From the NCBI GenBank assembly GCA_029582265.1, contig CM055816.1, positions 4,370,698 through 4,434,697 on the forward strand: a stretch of DNA of 64,000 bases, given 5' to 3'. Of this stretch, positions 45,239-57,955 are shown piece by piece (the stretch's first letter is position 1; each line of letters opens with the position of its first letter). The position numbers and the translations under genes were made by a program. The notes beneath the pieces are model-generated. The model saw only the letters and a list, made by a program, of their open reading frames with translations. It made no database searches and had not been told where the DNA came from. The DNA is from Zoroaster sp. YZ-2022. Lineage: Eukaryota > Echinodermata > Asteroidea > Forcipulatida > Zoroasteridae.

Positions 45239-45855
45239 GGGGTCTTTTGTGAAGTTCAAGGACTTGTATAACTCATGATGTGTACTGAAGTCTGTCTCAT
45301 CCTTATTACACCCTTTAATCATACTCTGGTCACAATGTACCTTGCAATGTTGGCAAAACTGCTTGTGTGAGTATGCTTGCCTCTTTAAAACAAGATATAC
45401 ATTAAATGGAAGGTACAACATTGGTAATATTGGCAAAACTACTTCTGTGAGGATGCTTACCTTTGAAACAAGTACATCTAAAAAAAAAAAAAAAATTAAA
45501 TTAAAAAAAAGAAAATGCGAAAAGCCTCAGCTTATTACATTGTGGTGTCAAGAGAAAATTTTGCAAAATAATGCTTAGATGTTTCATCTTCATTTAATGT
45601 GTTCATATTGGGAAGTATTTTACTGGGTAGACTAAATTATTTCTAAGGAAGATTGATACCATCATCAGGTTAAACCAAAGTAAGTTTCACATTAAAAATT
45701 CAATTATTTGGTTATTTTCAAATTACCAATCCTGTACTTTATAGGTGTAATGTTTTCTGTTCAAATGGTAGAGAAATTTATTTGAAGTTGTTTTAAATCC
45801 ACCACACATCGCCACCCCGACCATCACCACCACCCCATCCACACCATCTCCGCAG

Positions 45856-46039
45856 AAAAAGAGTCGATGGGGACACCGGCCACCAACACGACCATGCCTC
45901 GCCGCCACCCCGGTCGGGAATCCACCGACACAGCCCCATAGCGGAGGGGAGATGAGGTTGACAACATGGTGGGGAGAGAGAAGTGTCCCCTGACATCGAG
46001 GAGGAGGAGAAGGAAGAGTCAAGAAGAAACATACCCAAG
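45856..46039 (+). CDS. possible N-terminal exon of SLC4-family transporter
   Basis: Acceptor CTCCGCAG and donor CCCAAG/GTACAT. It encodes a His/Arg-rich then strongly acidic stretch ending DIEEEEKEESRRNIPK. The frames must be switched at G runs (about 45945 and 45972) to read through. Basic/His-rich and acidic low-complexity segments are common in the N-terminal cytoplasmic region of SLC4 proteins, but no diagnostic motif is present. It is included because it fits the damaged-exon pattern of the exons downstream. Confidence 0.35.
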
Positions 46040-46311
46040 GTACATTTGGATCTTAAATCACACTGTGCCCATCTTTGTTAGATTCCACGGATTAGACAGT
46101 GATTTATAGTGTTGATTAAAAGGCGGATTTGTAGTTTTGATAGGTAAGAACTCTGTAAATCTTCTCTAGCGTACTCCAGCCGTGAATATCAGGAGACAGC
46201 CGTGATATTTCACCATATTGCAAAGCTCTAACATCTCTCTCAATATAATGCATATGATACCGCCAAAGAAGGTCACTATTTGGGTTGATCTGTGCGCACT
46301 TTGGCGCTAGA

Positions 46312-46465
46312 CACTATGAACATCTCCTCCGTGAATGCACCGTGAAAGCTCGTGAATTTTCCGGGTGAAAAATGCATTTTCACGGGCGAGTTCACGGTGC
46401 CACGCCTGCGGTTTTTCGCTCACGGTGTTTTACCGAGTATTCACCGAGTGTATGTCTCCTATTGT
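46312..46465 (+). repeat. palindrome-rich repeat, inverted partner at 51300-51540
   Basis: TGAACATCTCCTCCGTGAAT here is mirrored by ATTCACGGAGGAGATGTTCA at about 51515-51534. Both contain repeated TTCACGGTG / CACCGTGAA words. They could be opposite copies of one MITE family or the ends of a larger element. Confidence 0.6.
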
Positions 46466-47715
46466 TATACAGTGGTTTTTAATCCTATTGTACTGACACA
46501 AAGCAAGGCAGGTTTAGGCTTCTTAGTAGTAATAACCTCTCCCATTGTGCTATTATCTTGGGATGAATGATTAGTTTAGGTCAAAACACACTCTAACGGT
46601 TCCTATCAAGTAAACAAACCAGGGACTGAAGATTCGTGGACTCAACACACACACAGACTAGATCCATGGAGGATCGTGTTCCCACCACGCGGTACACGCC
46701 ACGATTATAATTCACCAGTCATCAGGCCTATCAACAAACGGGTTGTGTAGGGGCAGGCGTATGTCATGCTAATCCTATAGCCATTTCCCACGGAATAATA
46801 AACCAGAATTAGAGCCGCAGCAATCAAGGCCACACAGATATAACAGAAAGTTATAGATAATTAGCGACACCTAAACGCACTCTCAACTTCCGTAAATCTG
46901 TCTATTTAATAATAATCGCCAGCAACATTTTTTACTGAGCTTTATTTTCCCGATGGGTGGTGTTATATTTGATTTTGACGATATATATATATATATATAT
47001 ATATTTTTGCTGAGTGTTATTAAAGTTTTAAATTATATTGGAACAGTACTTTGTCCTTAAGTATTAGGCTCGTTACATTTCAAAAATGTATAGCTTTTTA
47101 TAGGCCTACATTTTGCTCTGTTAAAGCATGGAGGAAGGAAAATAGAAGAGTAGGCCTAGATCAATATTTAATTAGGGGCAAAATCGCCGGAGGAAATTCC
47201 TCGGGAAAACTACTTTTTTCAAAGACGTGACAGTGCTTTTTGCTCTTTGTTCGACAAATTGGCGATATTGGTTTATTACGTGTTCTACGACAGTCCATGC
47301 CTACTTCTCTGTCGATACAGGCCAGAATTCATTATTTTCATTGGCTAAGGGTCACAGGTGATTTTGTTGCAGCTGTTGTAATGCAGCAGCCTCCAAACTT
47401 AAGTCCGGATAGCTGCACACGAAAAAAAAAAAGCAGCAATGCGAGTGGCGACTCCGCCAGATGGTCGTGGTTGGCCAGGTGCACATATTAAACTTGTCAA
47501 TGCCCGCTTGCTGGTCGTGGAGCAAATCATGGCGCATGTCTAATCCCCGATCAAACATTGGAATAAATTTGTCTAATGGTCCAAACAATTTTCTAAGATA
47601 CTTGTAATGTCACTAAAGTGATTTCTCAGTTCCTTTCAATTTTTGGCTACATTTTGGAAATCAAGGTACCAAGAAATCTTGTTATGCGACGCAGCATTTT
47701 GTAGGAATTCACGGC
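46466..47715. other. intronic, no gene seen; (TA)n at 46980-47004
   Basis: A (TA)n microsatellite and AT-rich sequence. ORFs at 47240-47588 carry no recognisable motif. Confidence 0.4.
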
Positions 47716-47899
47716 CTATATAACACGGATTATAGAGGCTTGTAACGCTTTGTGTATCACTTCAGTGAGTTTGTATAGTTTACAGCTTAACAGAGTTTTA
47801 CTTTTAGTAAACAACTTCCAAATCAGTAGAGCCCGTGATTTTTTCAATTTGATACATGTATATATACATATATACAGTAAAAAATTGGAAAATATCACC

Positions 47900-49330
47900 A
47901 CGACTGCAGCTGATTTGCAAGCTTTAAGCCATGAGACAATTTTGGTGACGTTGGTAAAAGTGCTAGATTTTTTTTTGCAAGGATTTCTAAGAAAAGAAAT
48001 CTTCAAATTAAGAGGGCACCAGAGACACAAGGAATGACCATCTGGTACACACTGCACGCGGGTCGACCCCATGCACCCGACGTCCGGCACGCTGTCGGTC
48101 CGGGCAGTAACTCTCTCTCTCTGTTTATGGAAGTTCACTGGTCAATATTGGGCACCCTCGCATTTCAGAAGTTAAGCAGAGTCTCAAATTTGTCAACAAA
48201 TTTGCTCATTATTTTTTAGCGGCTTCATGTAGGTCATTGAAAATTCAAGACATGATTCGAACTTTATGGTCCTCGATATCATGAGACAATTTTGGTTGAT
48301 GTTTAATAAAAAGCGTTGCCAGATTTTTACAAGGATTTCTAAGAAAGAAATCTTGCAACGGAAGAGGCACCAGAGACACAAGGAATGAATCTTGTACACG
48401 CTGCACGCCGGTCGACCCCATCTCTTACGCCGACGTCCGGCCAGCGCTCGGCCGGGCAATCTCTGTTTATGGAAAGTTCACTGGTCAATTGGGCACCTTT
48501 GTACTTGAGTTAAAGAGTCTCAGGGTGTCAACAAATTTTGCTCATTATTCTTCAGCGACTTCATGTATGTTATTGAAAATTCAAGACATGATTCGAACTT
48601 ATGGTCCGACATCATGAGACAATTTTGGTGACGTGCTTAATAAAAGCCAGGTTGTGATTTTTTGGCAAGGATTTCTTAAAATCTCTACCAGTGGAAGTCA
48701 GGTCAGACGTGCAGTAAGTGTGAAAGTCTTAAATTTGTCAACAAATTTGCTTCATTATTTTTAAGCGGCTTTTGCATGTAGGTCATTGAAAATTAAGACA
48801 TGATTCCAGACTTATGGTCCAATTACGACATGAGACAATTTTGGTGACGCTATCAATAAAAGCTGCCGTGATTTTTTGGCAAGTGATTTCTAAGAAAAGA
48901 AATCTTCGAACGAAGAGGCACCAGAGACACAAGGAATGAATCTCCGGTACACGCTGCACGCCAAGGATGCGACCACGCATGCGACGTCCGGCGTTCGCTC
49001 GGCAATCTCTGTTTATGGAAGTTCATCTGGTCAATATTATGGGGCACCTCATGCTTGAGCAAAAGAGTCTCAAATTTGTCAAACAAATTTGCTCATTTAT
49101 TTCTTAAGCGACTTCATGTATGTTATTGAAAAATTCAAGACATGATTCGATTTTGAACTTTCAGCTATCATAACACAATTTTGTGAAGTTTAATCGCTAG
49201 TGAATTGTTTGGGAATGAAAACATTTTTTTAAAGAAAACAATTCTTGAACGAAGAGAGGGCGACTTCAGCTCTGGCTCCTTTCCAAGTGTACTACCCACG
49301 AATTGTATCCAGTAAGCCGTCCAGGGACGC
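47900..49330. repeat. ~340-350 bp tandem family, 4-5 diverged units
   Basis: Recurrent blocks: ATGAGACAATTTTGGTGACG (47932, 48277, 48617, 48831), GAAGAGGCACCAGAGACACA (48360, 48914 and variants), CTCTGTTTATGGAAGTTCAC, and TCAAATTTGTCAACAAATTT (48182, 48724, 49070). Units differ by many 1-3 bp indels. The third unit lacks the middle part. Confidence 0.85.
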
Positions 49331-49673
49331 ATGACCTGCGGAAAAGCAACTGCTGTGTGTGAAACCAATTTATTATGGACTATCATCTTCTTACGGTTTT
49401 GATAATTTAACTTCACATGATTATTATTTTATTGATATAATCAACAATCAATGAGCATAAATCATTAGGTCCGAGGGTTTGATGTCCCTTTCTCTCATCT
49501 CATATAACGAAAACTCTGAATTTTGATGGCACTATGTTTTGTGGTAAGGAGGAAAATAACGAAAGACAGATTAGACACAAAATTAGTTTTATTATTGTAA
49601 GATGTTGTAGAGCGACAGTTCCATGGAGAAGAACAAATTAAAGCCGTTTGTAATGATTCGATCTGTTATCAAT

Positions 49674-50060
49674 AATAATAATAATAATAATAATGTGTGG
49701 ATTTATATAGCGCACGTATCCACCAACTAAGTGGTGCTCAAGGCGCATTATATTATTATCCCTGCTCATAAGAGCTCATAAAGGCTCATAAATCATTCCT
49801 GTAAACCATCTCAGCTCCTGGGGAGTATAGGCTCAATTGCTGCCATTTCTAGCATGATAGAGCAAAGCCAACTCTGCCTTCACAGGTACCTCCATTTAAC
49901 CCCTGGGTGGAAGAAGCAATTATAGATTGATGTCTTATGGGGGCTTTTAAGGAACACAAGTGTCACGTGCCGTGATTCAGACCCACATTATGTTGCTAAC
50001 ACCAGAACTTGAACCGGGTAGTTAGACTGGACGCCGCTCACGACATGTTCCTCCATGACA
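49674..50060 (-). mobile_element. tRNA-derived SINE, second copy with a divergent centre
   Basis: On the minus strand the order is head (CGTGAGCGGCG, CGGTTCAAGTTCTGGTGTT), GTGACACTTGTGTTCCTTAA, ATAATTGCTTCTTCC, then a ~190-bp centre not found in the 15351 copy, then the shared tail ATGCGCCTTGAGCACCACTT / GGTGGATACGTGCGCTATAT and (ATT)n at 49675-49695. Confidence 0.85.
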
Positions 50061-50064
50061 AGTG

Positions 50065-51300
50065 TAGGCACTTTAACCGTCAAGGTATTAAAACTTCGAT
50101 ATATAAATCATCAATATATAAACTTAACACACTTTTCTATTTAGCGCATCGACTTTGATACGTGGTGCATGACTAGGCCTAAAAGCTTTATATTTAGGTA
50201 ACTTGTTGATGTTCAGTTTCCTGTTTATATTAAAGTTTATGTGGTTAACTTTCAGTTCTAAAAATCCCAGGTTGACCATCGCCCATTGCATTACACACAT
50301 TATTATTGACATTACTATTGCCTACACACGTGTTGGATTAAGCATAAATACTTACCATGCCAAATAAATTATTTCAAGTGACAAGCCATTCATCATTATT
50401 AATAATCCATTTGCTTTGAATAAAAACACCATTCGATTCTTGTAAAGCATAAAGACATCATAGCACCCGCGGAAAAGTAGAAACACATGAATAATGGAGG
50501 AAGGAACCCAGATAATGACACTTGACGTTGGCTAATGTTTACCACGATCCTGAAATGAGGACTGCGTGTGGTAAGCAAGTGTGTTTGTTACGGGTTTCCC
50601 AGCTGCGCATCGCGAGCACATGTGTCGTATGGTAATCGCGGCGCAGTATGCATTTTGGAGCGTGCCTAGAGGTCACCGTGAATGATTATAACAACGGTTT
50701 CGGGCTCTCACACTATACAAGTCACGGGATGCGATCGTGAATAAAACGACGTTAAGTTAATCGAGTCATATCGCCAAAACTATAAACCTCCCCGGGGTTC
50801 ATAAACACATACATAAATAAATTTATAGCAAACATACAAAACATCAGAGACCGCCCTTGGCACAAAGTCCTGCCGGGAGGTTAAAGAGGGATTGTTGTAG
50901 CCAGCCAGATTGTTTTTTCTATGAGCCTTGGCAGCTAATTTTAATCATTTCACAGTTACATTTATTGTTAACGGACATCAAGGCTCACTGTATTTCCTCA
51001 CCTCTGCTAAAGAAAGCTAAACAAAAAGCAATGAAGGGCCCCTGTATCAAGGTGCAAACGCATCAGCGACACGCCAAATTGCAATGCCGAAAATGTAACC
51101 TGCCCGGCCAAAGTCGAAAGAGCAAATTTTTCAAGCAACCTATAACTCAACCAAATACAAGAACCCATCCTTATGCAAAATACCAACAGTACCGTTTAGT
51201 GTTGGTAGGTGTTTACCTTTCCCATCCAAGAGGGATTATCACATGCACAAAAGCGTCAACAATGGGCAAGAGGATAACTCCTTTGATGTAGTTAATGAGC
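50065..51300. other. intronic, no gene supported
   Basis: An open frame at 50857-51291 (144 codons) has no recognisable motif or splice context and is not called. Several GC-richer stretches occur (50560-50720). Confidence 0.4.
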
Positions 51301-51540
51301 CGCCTCAACGCTGAGCTTTCTAGAAGTTCACCGTGTTTCACCTTTCAGAAGCCAATTTAGGACCAAACAAAAGATTTGTTTAGCGGTGGTTTCACGATGC
51401 ATTCACGGTAGCCTGCTCACACCCCGTGACCACACGGTGAAGCCTGGGAACGAGTGCCGTGGAAATTCCGGACGAAAGTGCAATTCACCGAAGCTTTCAC
51501 GGTTGCATTCACGGAGGAGATGTTCATAATGAGGCGCCCT
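51300..51540 (-). repeat. palindrome-rich repeat, inverted partner of 46312-46465
   Basis: Repeated TTCACGG/CCGTGAA words and the terminal match described for the partner. Confidence 0.6.
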
Positions 51541-51684
51541 TCAATTTGTGTGATGTCAATGCGTAAGGTGTCTATCACGGTGTCCCCATGAGAGATTTCA
51601 TTTCATGTGCAGGAACATTGTGCGTGTGAACTTGTGCAATGCATTTTTTATGTATGAGTGACGTGTTTTGTTCCTATTCGGCAG

Positions 51685-51885
51685 TTCATCATCGGTGACC
51701 CTTGACCAGGATCAGGAGGAGGAGGAGCTTAGCTCTCAGTTCACTGAGGGTCTGGGCCGGAGACTATGGAGGACTCTCAGCATGGAGACGATGCTGGAGT
51801 CGAGAAAACACAAACCCGAGCATCACCATCATCATCATCATGTCACCGCCACCATCAGCACTGTGTAATGACAAAGAAGTCTGAC
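51685..51885 (+). CDS. probable SLC4-family exon, acidic and His-run segment
   Basis: Acceptor TTCGGCAG; donor GAC/GTAAGT (strong consensus). One frame gives SSSVTLDQDQEEEELSSQFT, then LESRKHKPE followed by seven His. The density of acidic and His residues and the strong splice sites support an exon; position fits the N-terminal cytoplasmic region. The frame ends in a stop (TAA) at 51866-51868 unless shifted, consistent with indel damage. Family assignment rests on the downstream exons. Confidence 0.45.
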
Positions 51886-52556
51886 GTAAGTCCTGCATGG
51901 CATACGTGGATTGTCCGCTTATTATGTGTTATGTAAAAAATACTCATTGGTGATCCTCATTGGTGATATCATTGGTGATCAGAGCCAACCAAATTTTATT
52001 TATTTATGTCTTTAAATTATCAGTCTGTAATTTTGTCCAAGATTCAGTCCAATAATTGATTCAATAATTAAAAAAAAGTTCACCATGGTTTATATCTCTC
52101 TCCCCATATTGGACCATGGAGCGGAAAGTTATCCTATGGTCTGACTGATTTTCAACTTAACAAGACTGGGTAGATTTTTCAGTGTACATATTTTTTTACA
52201 GAAACATATTTGACAATCAAGTGTTATTATAAGTGTAGATATGTTTTTGCTCGGATCTTCATCAGACATAGATTTACAATTATTACGTATAGAGTAATCC
52301 TCTGACCATTCCTCTGGGCGGCCACCATAACTGTTGTGGTATCAATGTTCTGTGAAAAGTGAAAAAAAAATGCATATTTAAGGATGCATGTGGTTTTCCA
52401 CTGCAGTTAGTTGAAAAAAAAATAGAAGCGGTCAGCCGATTAGTCTATAGACTAAGAATGTTGGACAGGGTGAAAAATTCATCCCCAAATTCCTTTGTTT
52501 GCTATCTTTTGCTTACAAATATCATTTCAACATATATGTCTTTTGAATCATTACAG

Positions 52557-52749
52557 TCCTGATGATCCTGCCCATCATCATCACTGGCCATCACCATCAC
52601 CACCGGAAGCATAACACCCGATGTGCGGAGTTGCGCTTATCGAAGGGAAGCCACGTCAACCTGGAGGGTCTGACGAGGGTGCCGACGTGAGCCAGATTTA
52701 AGCCAGTGACCAGCGGCCAAGGAGGCAGACCCTTGATGATATGGCCTGA
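52557..52749 (+). CDS. probable SLC4-family exon, His/Arg-rich
   Basis: Acceptor TCATTACAG; donor CTGA/GTGAGT. It encodes GHHHHHRKHNTRCAELRLSK, SHVNLEGLTRVPT, and in another frame QRPRRQTLDDMA near the end. Basic His/Arg clusters followed by a short TLDDxA-like stretch are found before the Band3_cyto core in SLC4 proteins. At least two frame changes are needed to read the whole exon. Confidence 0.5.
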
Positions 52750-53293
52750 GTGAGTCGCTTACCCCACTCCCACCACCACACACCCAATTCCCTTGTGTCT
52801 TGCTCATATATTTTTCTCACTCCTATTCCTTTATCTATGTCTCCCTATATTATGCGTCTCAAGCGCCCCTATCTCAGAAGTCTCAATGATGCTGTTGCTG
52901 TTCTCTCTTCCTTCATCACTGAAGTCTGATTTTCTCCCTTTCGCTTAAGCATTTTTCCTTTGTCTATCTCGTCTTTTAAAAAATCATATTATAACAATTG
53001 TTTTTACTGCAGGCAAACAGGATTCAAACCTGTAACCTTCTGTTACTCTACCATGCATTACAGACATAGCTATAAAAGCAGTGGTTGATAGTATTTTATT
53101 TTATTTTTTTATTTATTTTTTTTAAATTTCATTGACATGCTATTTTGTGGAAAACAATACATCAAATTCACAAAATATGTGTGGAAAGGCTTTATTGTGT
53201 CAAGTCCAGGTCACTTCAGTGAGTTGTAGATGTGTTATTTTACTGCCCTAAAACATGTATACATTTCATACCACAAAGTTCGAGTTTGCCCAG

Positions 53294-53343
53294 CCGACGT
53301 CTGCACCGGTACTGGTGTACATCGGCACAGGGGTCACCAAAAA
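53294..53343 (+). CDS. short SLC4-family exon preceding the Band3_cyto core
   Basis: Acceptor TTTGCCCAG; donor CAAAAA/GTGAGT. It encodes DVCTGTGVHRHRGHQK, which would be followed in phase by VLAELDELF of the next exon, mirroring the H-rich residues just before the VFVELNEL motif of anion exchangers. At 50 nt it is short, so this is tentative. Confidence 0.4.
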
Positions 53344-56300
53344 GTGAGTTCCATGATCCACATCGGCCAGCGTGCGTCGGAAGTATCACTCAAAGCACCC
53401 AAGGAGTTTGGACCGTCGGCCACATACGAGAGATTGTCCCAAGGATCTTTCAGGTTGTTCCAGTTGTTGTTGGTCTGTCCGCCTGTTTGTCTGTTATTGT
53501 GTGTATCTGTTTGTTTCTTGCCCCATGTACTTTTGCTCTCAGCATACATTTTATTATGATGTTTATCTTATATATGGCATTCTTTTCAAAAGGTGGACCA
53601 ATTTTCACCTCATTTGAAATTTTTCAAAATCAGTTATTTATTCCAAATAATATTTACATTTTAAGGAAATGCACCTTAAAGTTTCTAAAAATGTATTTGT
53701 GGGGATACAATTTAGTTGAATTTTGGTTTGATATGACCGCTTTTAGCATCTGTAGTATTTATCTATCAAAGTCAAAGCAATTACAAGTTTTATGTCAAAT
53801 TGGTTGCAGCAGTGGGTAGAAACCAATAAAATGTTTTTCTTGCTTAGTGCCTTATGAGTGTACTTCAAATAAAAGTTACAAATATCAAAGGAAATAACAC
53901 ACACAAAATTCAGCATGATAAAGAAGTGGTATACATTTTGACGGAGAAAATCAAGAATAAATATTGACTTGCATTTATTTATTACTGGCAGAACACAAAT
54001 GCAATTTGCCATGCATGTTAACAATCCTTTTGTACCTCTTTACTTCAAGTCAAAAACAATCACTTTGGTCAGGGTTGTTTAAAAAGATCACGATGTCTTG
54101 AACGCTTGCCGTTGTTTTAACGCGTCATAATTGACTTGAGTTTTACGATGGCGACGTCGAATCGGTTTTGTGACAGACATTGAATGACGTTCGAACAATG
54201 ATCGCTCGGGTTTTTGAACAACAAAATGGTTCCAGCATTTCAATGTTTACTTCTGGCGTTGTTGCAAACAGGGCTTCAATGTTTTGTTCTGATCTTTTCA
54301 AGTTTCCAGATTGTTGTTAAACAACAAATCATTTTCATAAAATCATTTATTAGCAGCTTCAAAAACGTCTTAGAAGCGTCTTTGCAAAAAAAACCCTCCA
54401 GCACTGCCATTATTAGTCCGGCTACCGCCACGATGTTTCCTGTAGACTGGTACCCTGCAGATCGTGGTTTCATATTTTAGTGGTATTCCAGCCGGTACCA
54501 ATATAAGATACGGCATTGATAAGTAAATTATCATGGTGAATCTTTGTGGTGCTGGACACTTTTTCGCACTCTATACTCGTGTTTCATTGACACTCATTGT
54601 GGTAGGCTACCCACGATGTAACAACGGAAGACGGTATCTTCTATTATAAGAAATTGATGTTTGACCTGTCGCTGTTTATTGAATAGTTAGTTACACAGAA
54701 GTTTCTCCATATTCCCGAGCTTCTGCAAGGATTATGAGTTCGTCCGCCGTTCAAAGGTTGAGGCGAACATCAGCCGAATAAACTCCCTATATCAAACGGG
54801 GACGCTAAAGAATATTTCAGTGACGTTGATAAATGAGATCGTTATCAAATCGGGCGTAACAATGATAATTAAAACTCAAAATGTCAATGAGAAAAACGCT
54901 TTATTTCGTGTTCGATCCGTCCATAGTTTCCCTTTGACATGAAGCCATTTTAATGTGCGTTATCGTCTACTTTTTCACTGAAAATAATCCTGCCGGCCGG
55001 GACCAGAAAACTTTGTATATTCCGACATCAACTGGTTTTAAACAGCAACAATAATCAATAATGAACTTTAATGAATTAACAACTTCTACAACGTTAAGTA
55101 AAATCAACAGTCAAATATTTAAAAACACAGTCCTAACACATTGTTAGCATCTTTCCTGGAATATAGTGAACTGCCACCCCCTTATTTGCAAGCACAATTT
55201 GCACTTTTAAAGTGTACCGATTGGACTCCCTCAAAATTACTAACATGATAGATACATGTACATGCTGCCGCGTCTGCAAGTGGTCTTATATACCAATGAT
55301 TAATTGGTCGATTGAGGGTAAAACACCATAGACATACCTTTACTAGGCCTCACAACAACGAAAGTAACGTCGATCCTTTTTATGCTGACTGCGTATTAAT
55401 AGGTATTAATGGTATTTACTACATACCAAAAGTAATAACCATCTACGTAATAATTTAATGCATTCATTGGCTCCTCAGTTATCAAAGCTGCAGAAATAGA
55501 TTTTTATTTAATAATAGCATTGTGAAAATTTACGCCTTTCTATCTGTAATGAAGCGGCACAATTGTTTGGGTCCATGAGCATACTTCCCACATTTGTAAT
55601 CTGTCATTTTCACTGGTTTAATTAAACCAACCCTTTAAATTTGTAAACCGTCAATATGGCGCTCGATAATCCTGACGCTCGATACTTTTTTTTTTTAATA
55701 GTCTGTCAAATAAATGGCGTTAGAAAACAAATGTCAAAAACTGATCGATTACCGTGAACATCATTGTAGTCGCACGCCAAGCTGCGTACCGAATGATTCC
55801 ATTTAATGGCCGGTCAAATTCGCAATAGCTGTCAACGCTCATGCTACGTAATTTATAGTTCAAGAATTATAAGCTTGCGGCATTCTGAAATATAAATCTG
55901 GTGGTGTGAATCGGTTCTCTTACGTCATCTTTGCTCGAACGTCAGTTTTTTTTTGACAGATATTTATTAAGATGACTCTATCGCACTCCAGGGAAATAGG
56001 CAGAGTTCGTTACTTACCTACGATGTGAGAGGTTGCTATAATGCATAAAAGAAAGCATGTGTCGTCATGGTCGGGGCAAGTTTAACACGAAAACCAGGAT
56101 TAACGCTCGATCGAATCGCTTCGCCGTTGATCGTTGGACTGATTTGTAGGCAGTTTTTACACAGAAAAGTTCAGTTTTTTAGCGTGAATTGCCAGTAGTA
56201 AATAATTTTGTTGATATTTTGAATAAATCTGAATAGTTTTAAATATAAAACAGCAACTAGCTAGTTCAGGAATTTTTTATTTCGTCCCAAATTTCACATT

Positions 56301-57209
56301 TTTCTTATTGTTACATCTTGACGGAAATCCATGACGTCGCAACTTTAAAAAAACAACGTAACTGTGCGGATTTTAAACTGTATTTAATCTATCTTATGTC
56401 AAGTGAATACACAGAAATAGATCATCTACAACCTTTCTATTCTGAAAATCAAATCCTCAGCAATCCATGAGGTTTTTTAATTAAAATCTAATAAAGAAAA
56501 AAAAAATTCAGGTAGTGAATTTCACAAAAATACCATTTATAATTTTTTTCGAATTCCAGATAAGCGAGGGATTGAAAATACCAATGTTGTACATAATGAT
56601 TAATCATGTGTTCAGCACCTGTTATTCGGACATACTTGGTTTTAAAATACAAGCTTAAAAAAAATCTGAGCAGTGTTTCCCTCATTACTATATATTGGAC
56701 CATATTTTAAAGAACCCTGCCTATACTGAGTATCTAATAGAAACTTACCACTTGTTTTGAATAGAATCAAATTGAAATGGTTCAAAATAAGACAACACAA
56801 CAATTGGATTTGAAATGTTGCATTTATTGAGGAAATGTCCATGTTATCCATCACTGATCACATCTGTATCCACTTCACCGCTAAATGTCAGAGGGTCACA
56901 AGAGCAAAAATAAGTGCACATATTATCAGCATTGTGATTACTGATAATTTAAGGTCGTAAAGGGGAAGTGTGCTTCTATTACACTCAGTATATCATGTTT
57001 TCAATTATTTCAAACTTTCCACAGATGCTAATGCACCTCATGTGTTCACATTATTCAGTCAGATTTTCTAAACAGTCATGGGTATTTATAAATTTTATTA
57101 AACTTGTACAGTCTTATCCTGGATCATACGCACATATCCAAGAGAGTACCGATCTCCCAACACAAATTCGGGTCATTTCGCTTGTTTTTCGCCTCTTTTT
57201 CGCACCCAG
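53344..57209. other. large intron, no further exon recognised
   Basis: ORFs at 53232-53819 and 54214-54480 (with a minus-strand counterpart) have no recognisable domain. The interval is AT-rich, with no tandem arrays beyond short homopolymers. Confidence 0.4.
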
Positions 57210-57395
57210 GTCTTGGCCGAGTTGGACGAGCTCTTCAAGGCTCAGAGGGTCATGACATGCAATGGAAGGAGAAGGCTCTGGATCAAGTTTGAGGAGGATG
57301 TGGAGGAGGGTCGGACCCGATGGGCAAGTCTTACTGCCGCTTTCCCCTTGGATCGCTCCATAGCTTGATAGAGCTACGCAAACACTTGTCTCATG
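57210..57395 (+). CDS. SLC4-family transporter exon, start of Band3_cyto domain
   Basis: Encodes VLAELDELFKAQ, then (frame +1) EGHDMQWKEKA, then IKFEEDVEEG, RWGK after a further shift, and finally SLHSLIELRKHLSHG before the GTAAGG donor. The sequence order ELDEL - WKExARWIKFEEDVEEGxDRWGKPHVATLSLHSLIELR is the hallmark of SLC4 anion exchangers and Na-bicarbonate cotransporters, which move bicarbonate across the plasma membrane. About three single-base indels break the frame within 186 nt. Acceptor CACCCAG; donor CATG/GTAAGG. Confidence 0.85.
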
Positions 57396-57841
57396 GTAAG
57401 GTGATGGTTGGTTGCACTCTGCTTTTGATGGTGCGTAGCCAGAAATTTGTCAAAGGAGGGTGGTGAACATTTTTGAAAAAAAAGCAGCTCCTCCAGAAAA
57501 TGTTTGCCAAGAAAATATTTTAATTTGAAGTCACAGAACAATTCTCCTCCTTCTTCAAGCCCCATTTGTTGTATTTCAGTTGTTAACTGCAACATTCTAT
57601 ATATCAAATACCCAGCTCGATCAGATACCACAATCCAGAATGAAGCTCAAATATGCGCAAAGAATATATAAGGAAAATTTATATCATAGTGATTTTGAGA
57701 AGAATAATTTTCAATTAAACGCCAACATTTCCCCAATGCACATTTTTACATTTCAAAGCTTCAGATCTTATTGAAGTTGATGCACTTCATCTTTTCGACA
57801 CCAGAATTCTCAAATTATTTTTTGTTCCTTATTTCTTAAAG
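57396..57841. other. intron between SLC4 exons
   Basis: A 446-bp intron with GT-AG ends. The ORFs in it are shadows without homology. Confidence 0.6.
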
Positions 57842-57955
57842 GGTCTACTCTCGGATCTGAGGAGAAACACTATCGGACATCTTCCACCGCATCGTGGAGC
57901 AGATGATCACGACCGATCAGATATCGAGGACAAACTGAGGGATTACTCATGGAGG
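57842..57955 (+). CDS. SLC4-family transporter exon, Band3_cyto continued
   Basis: Encodes SDIFHRIVEQMITTDQIS, closely resembling the VVEQMVxSDQI segment of anion exchangers AE1-3. Flanking it in other frames are DLEEKTL-like and EDKLRD residues, again requiring several 1-bp corrections. It continues from SLHSLIELRKHLSHG in the preceding exon, the normal order. The donor (GAGG/GTTTCT) is weak and could be affected by the same errors. Confidence 0.8.

Noticed and set aside
44696..45436. 246-codon minus-strand ORF
   Set aside because: Spans the 500-N gap; the non-N parts are unrelated repeat sequence (the TTGGCAAAACT repeat also seen near 30960).
50857..51291. 144-codon plus-strand ORF
   Set aside because: No motif, no splice context matching SLC4 phase, and Lys/Gln/His-rich composition typical of a chance ORF.
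53232..53819. 195-codon plus-strand ORF
   Set aside because: Only the short 53294-53343 segment, in a different frame and with good splice sites, fits SLC4; the rest has no recognisable domain.
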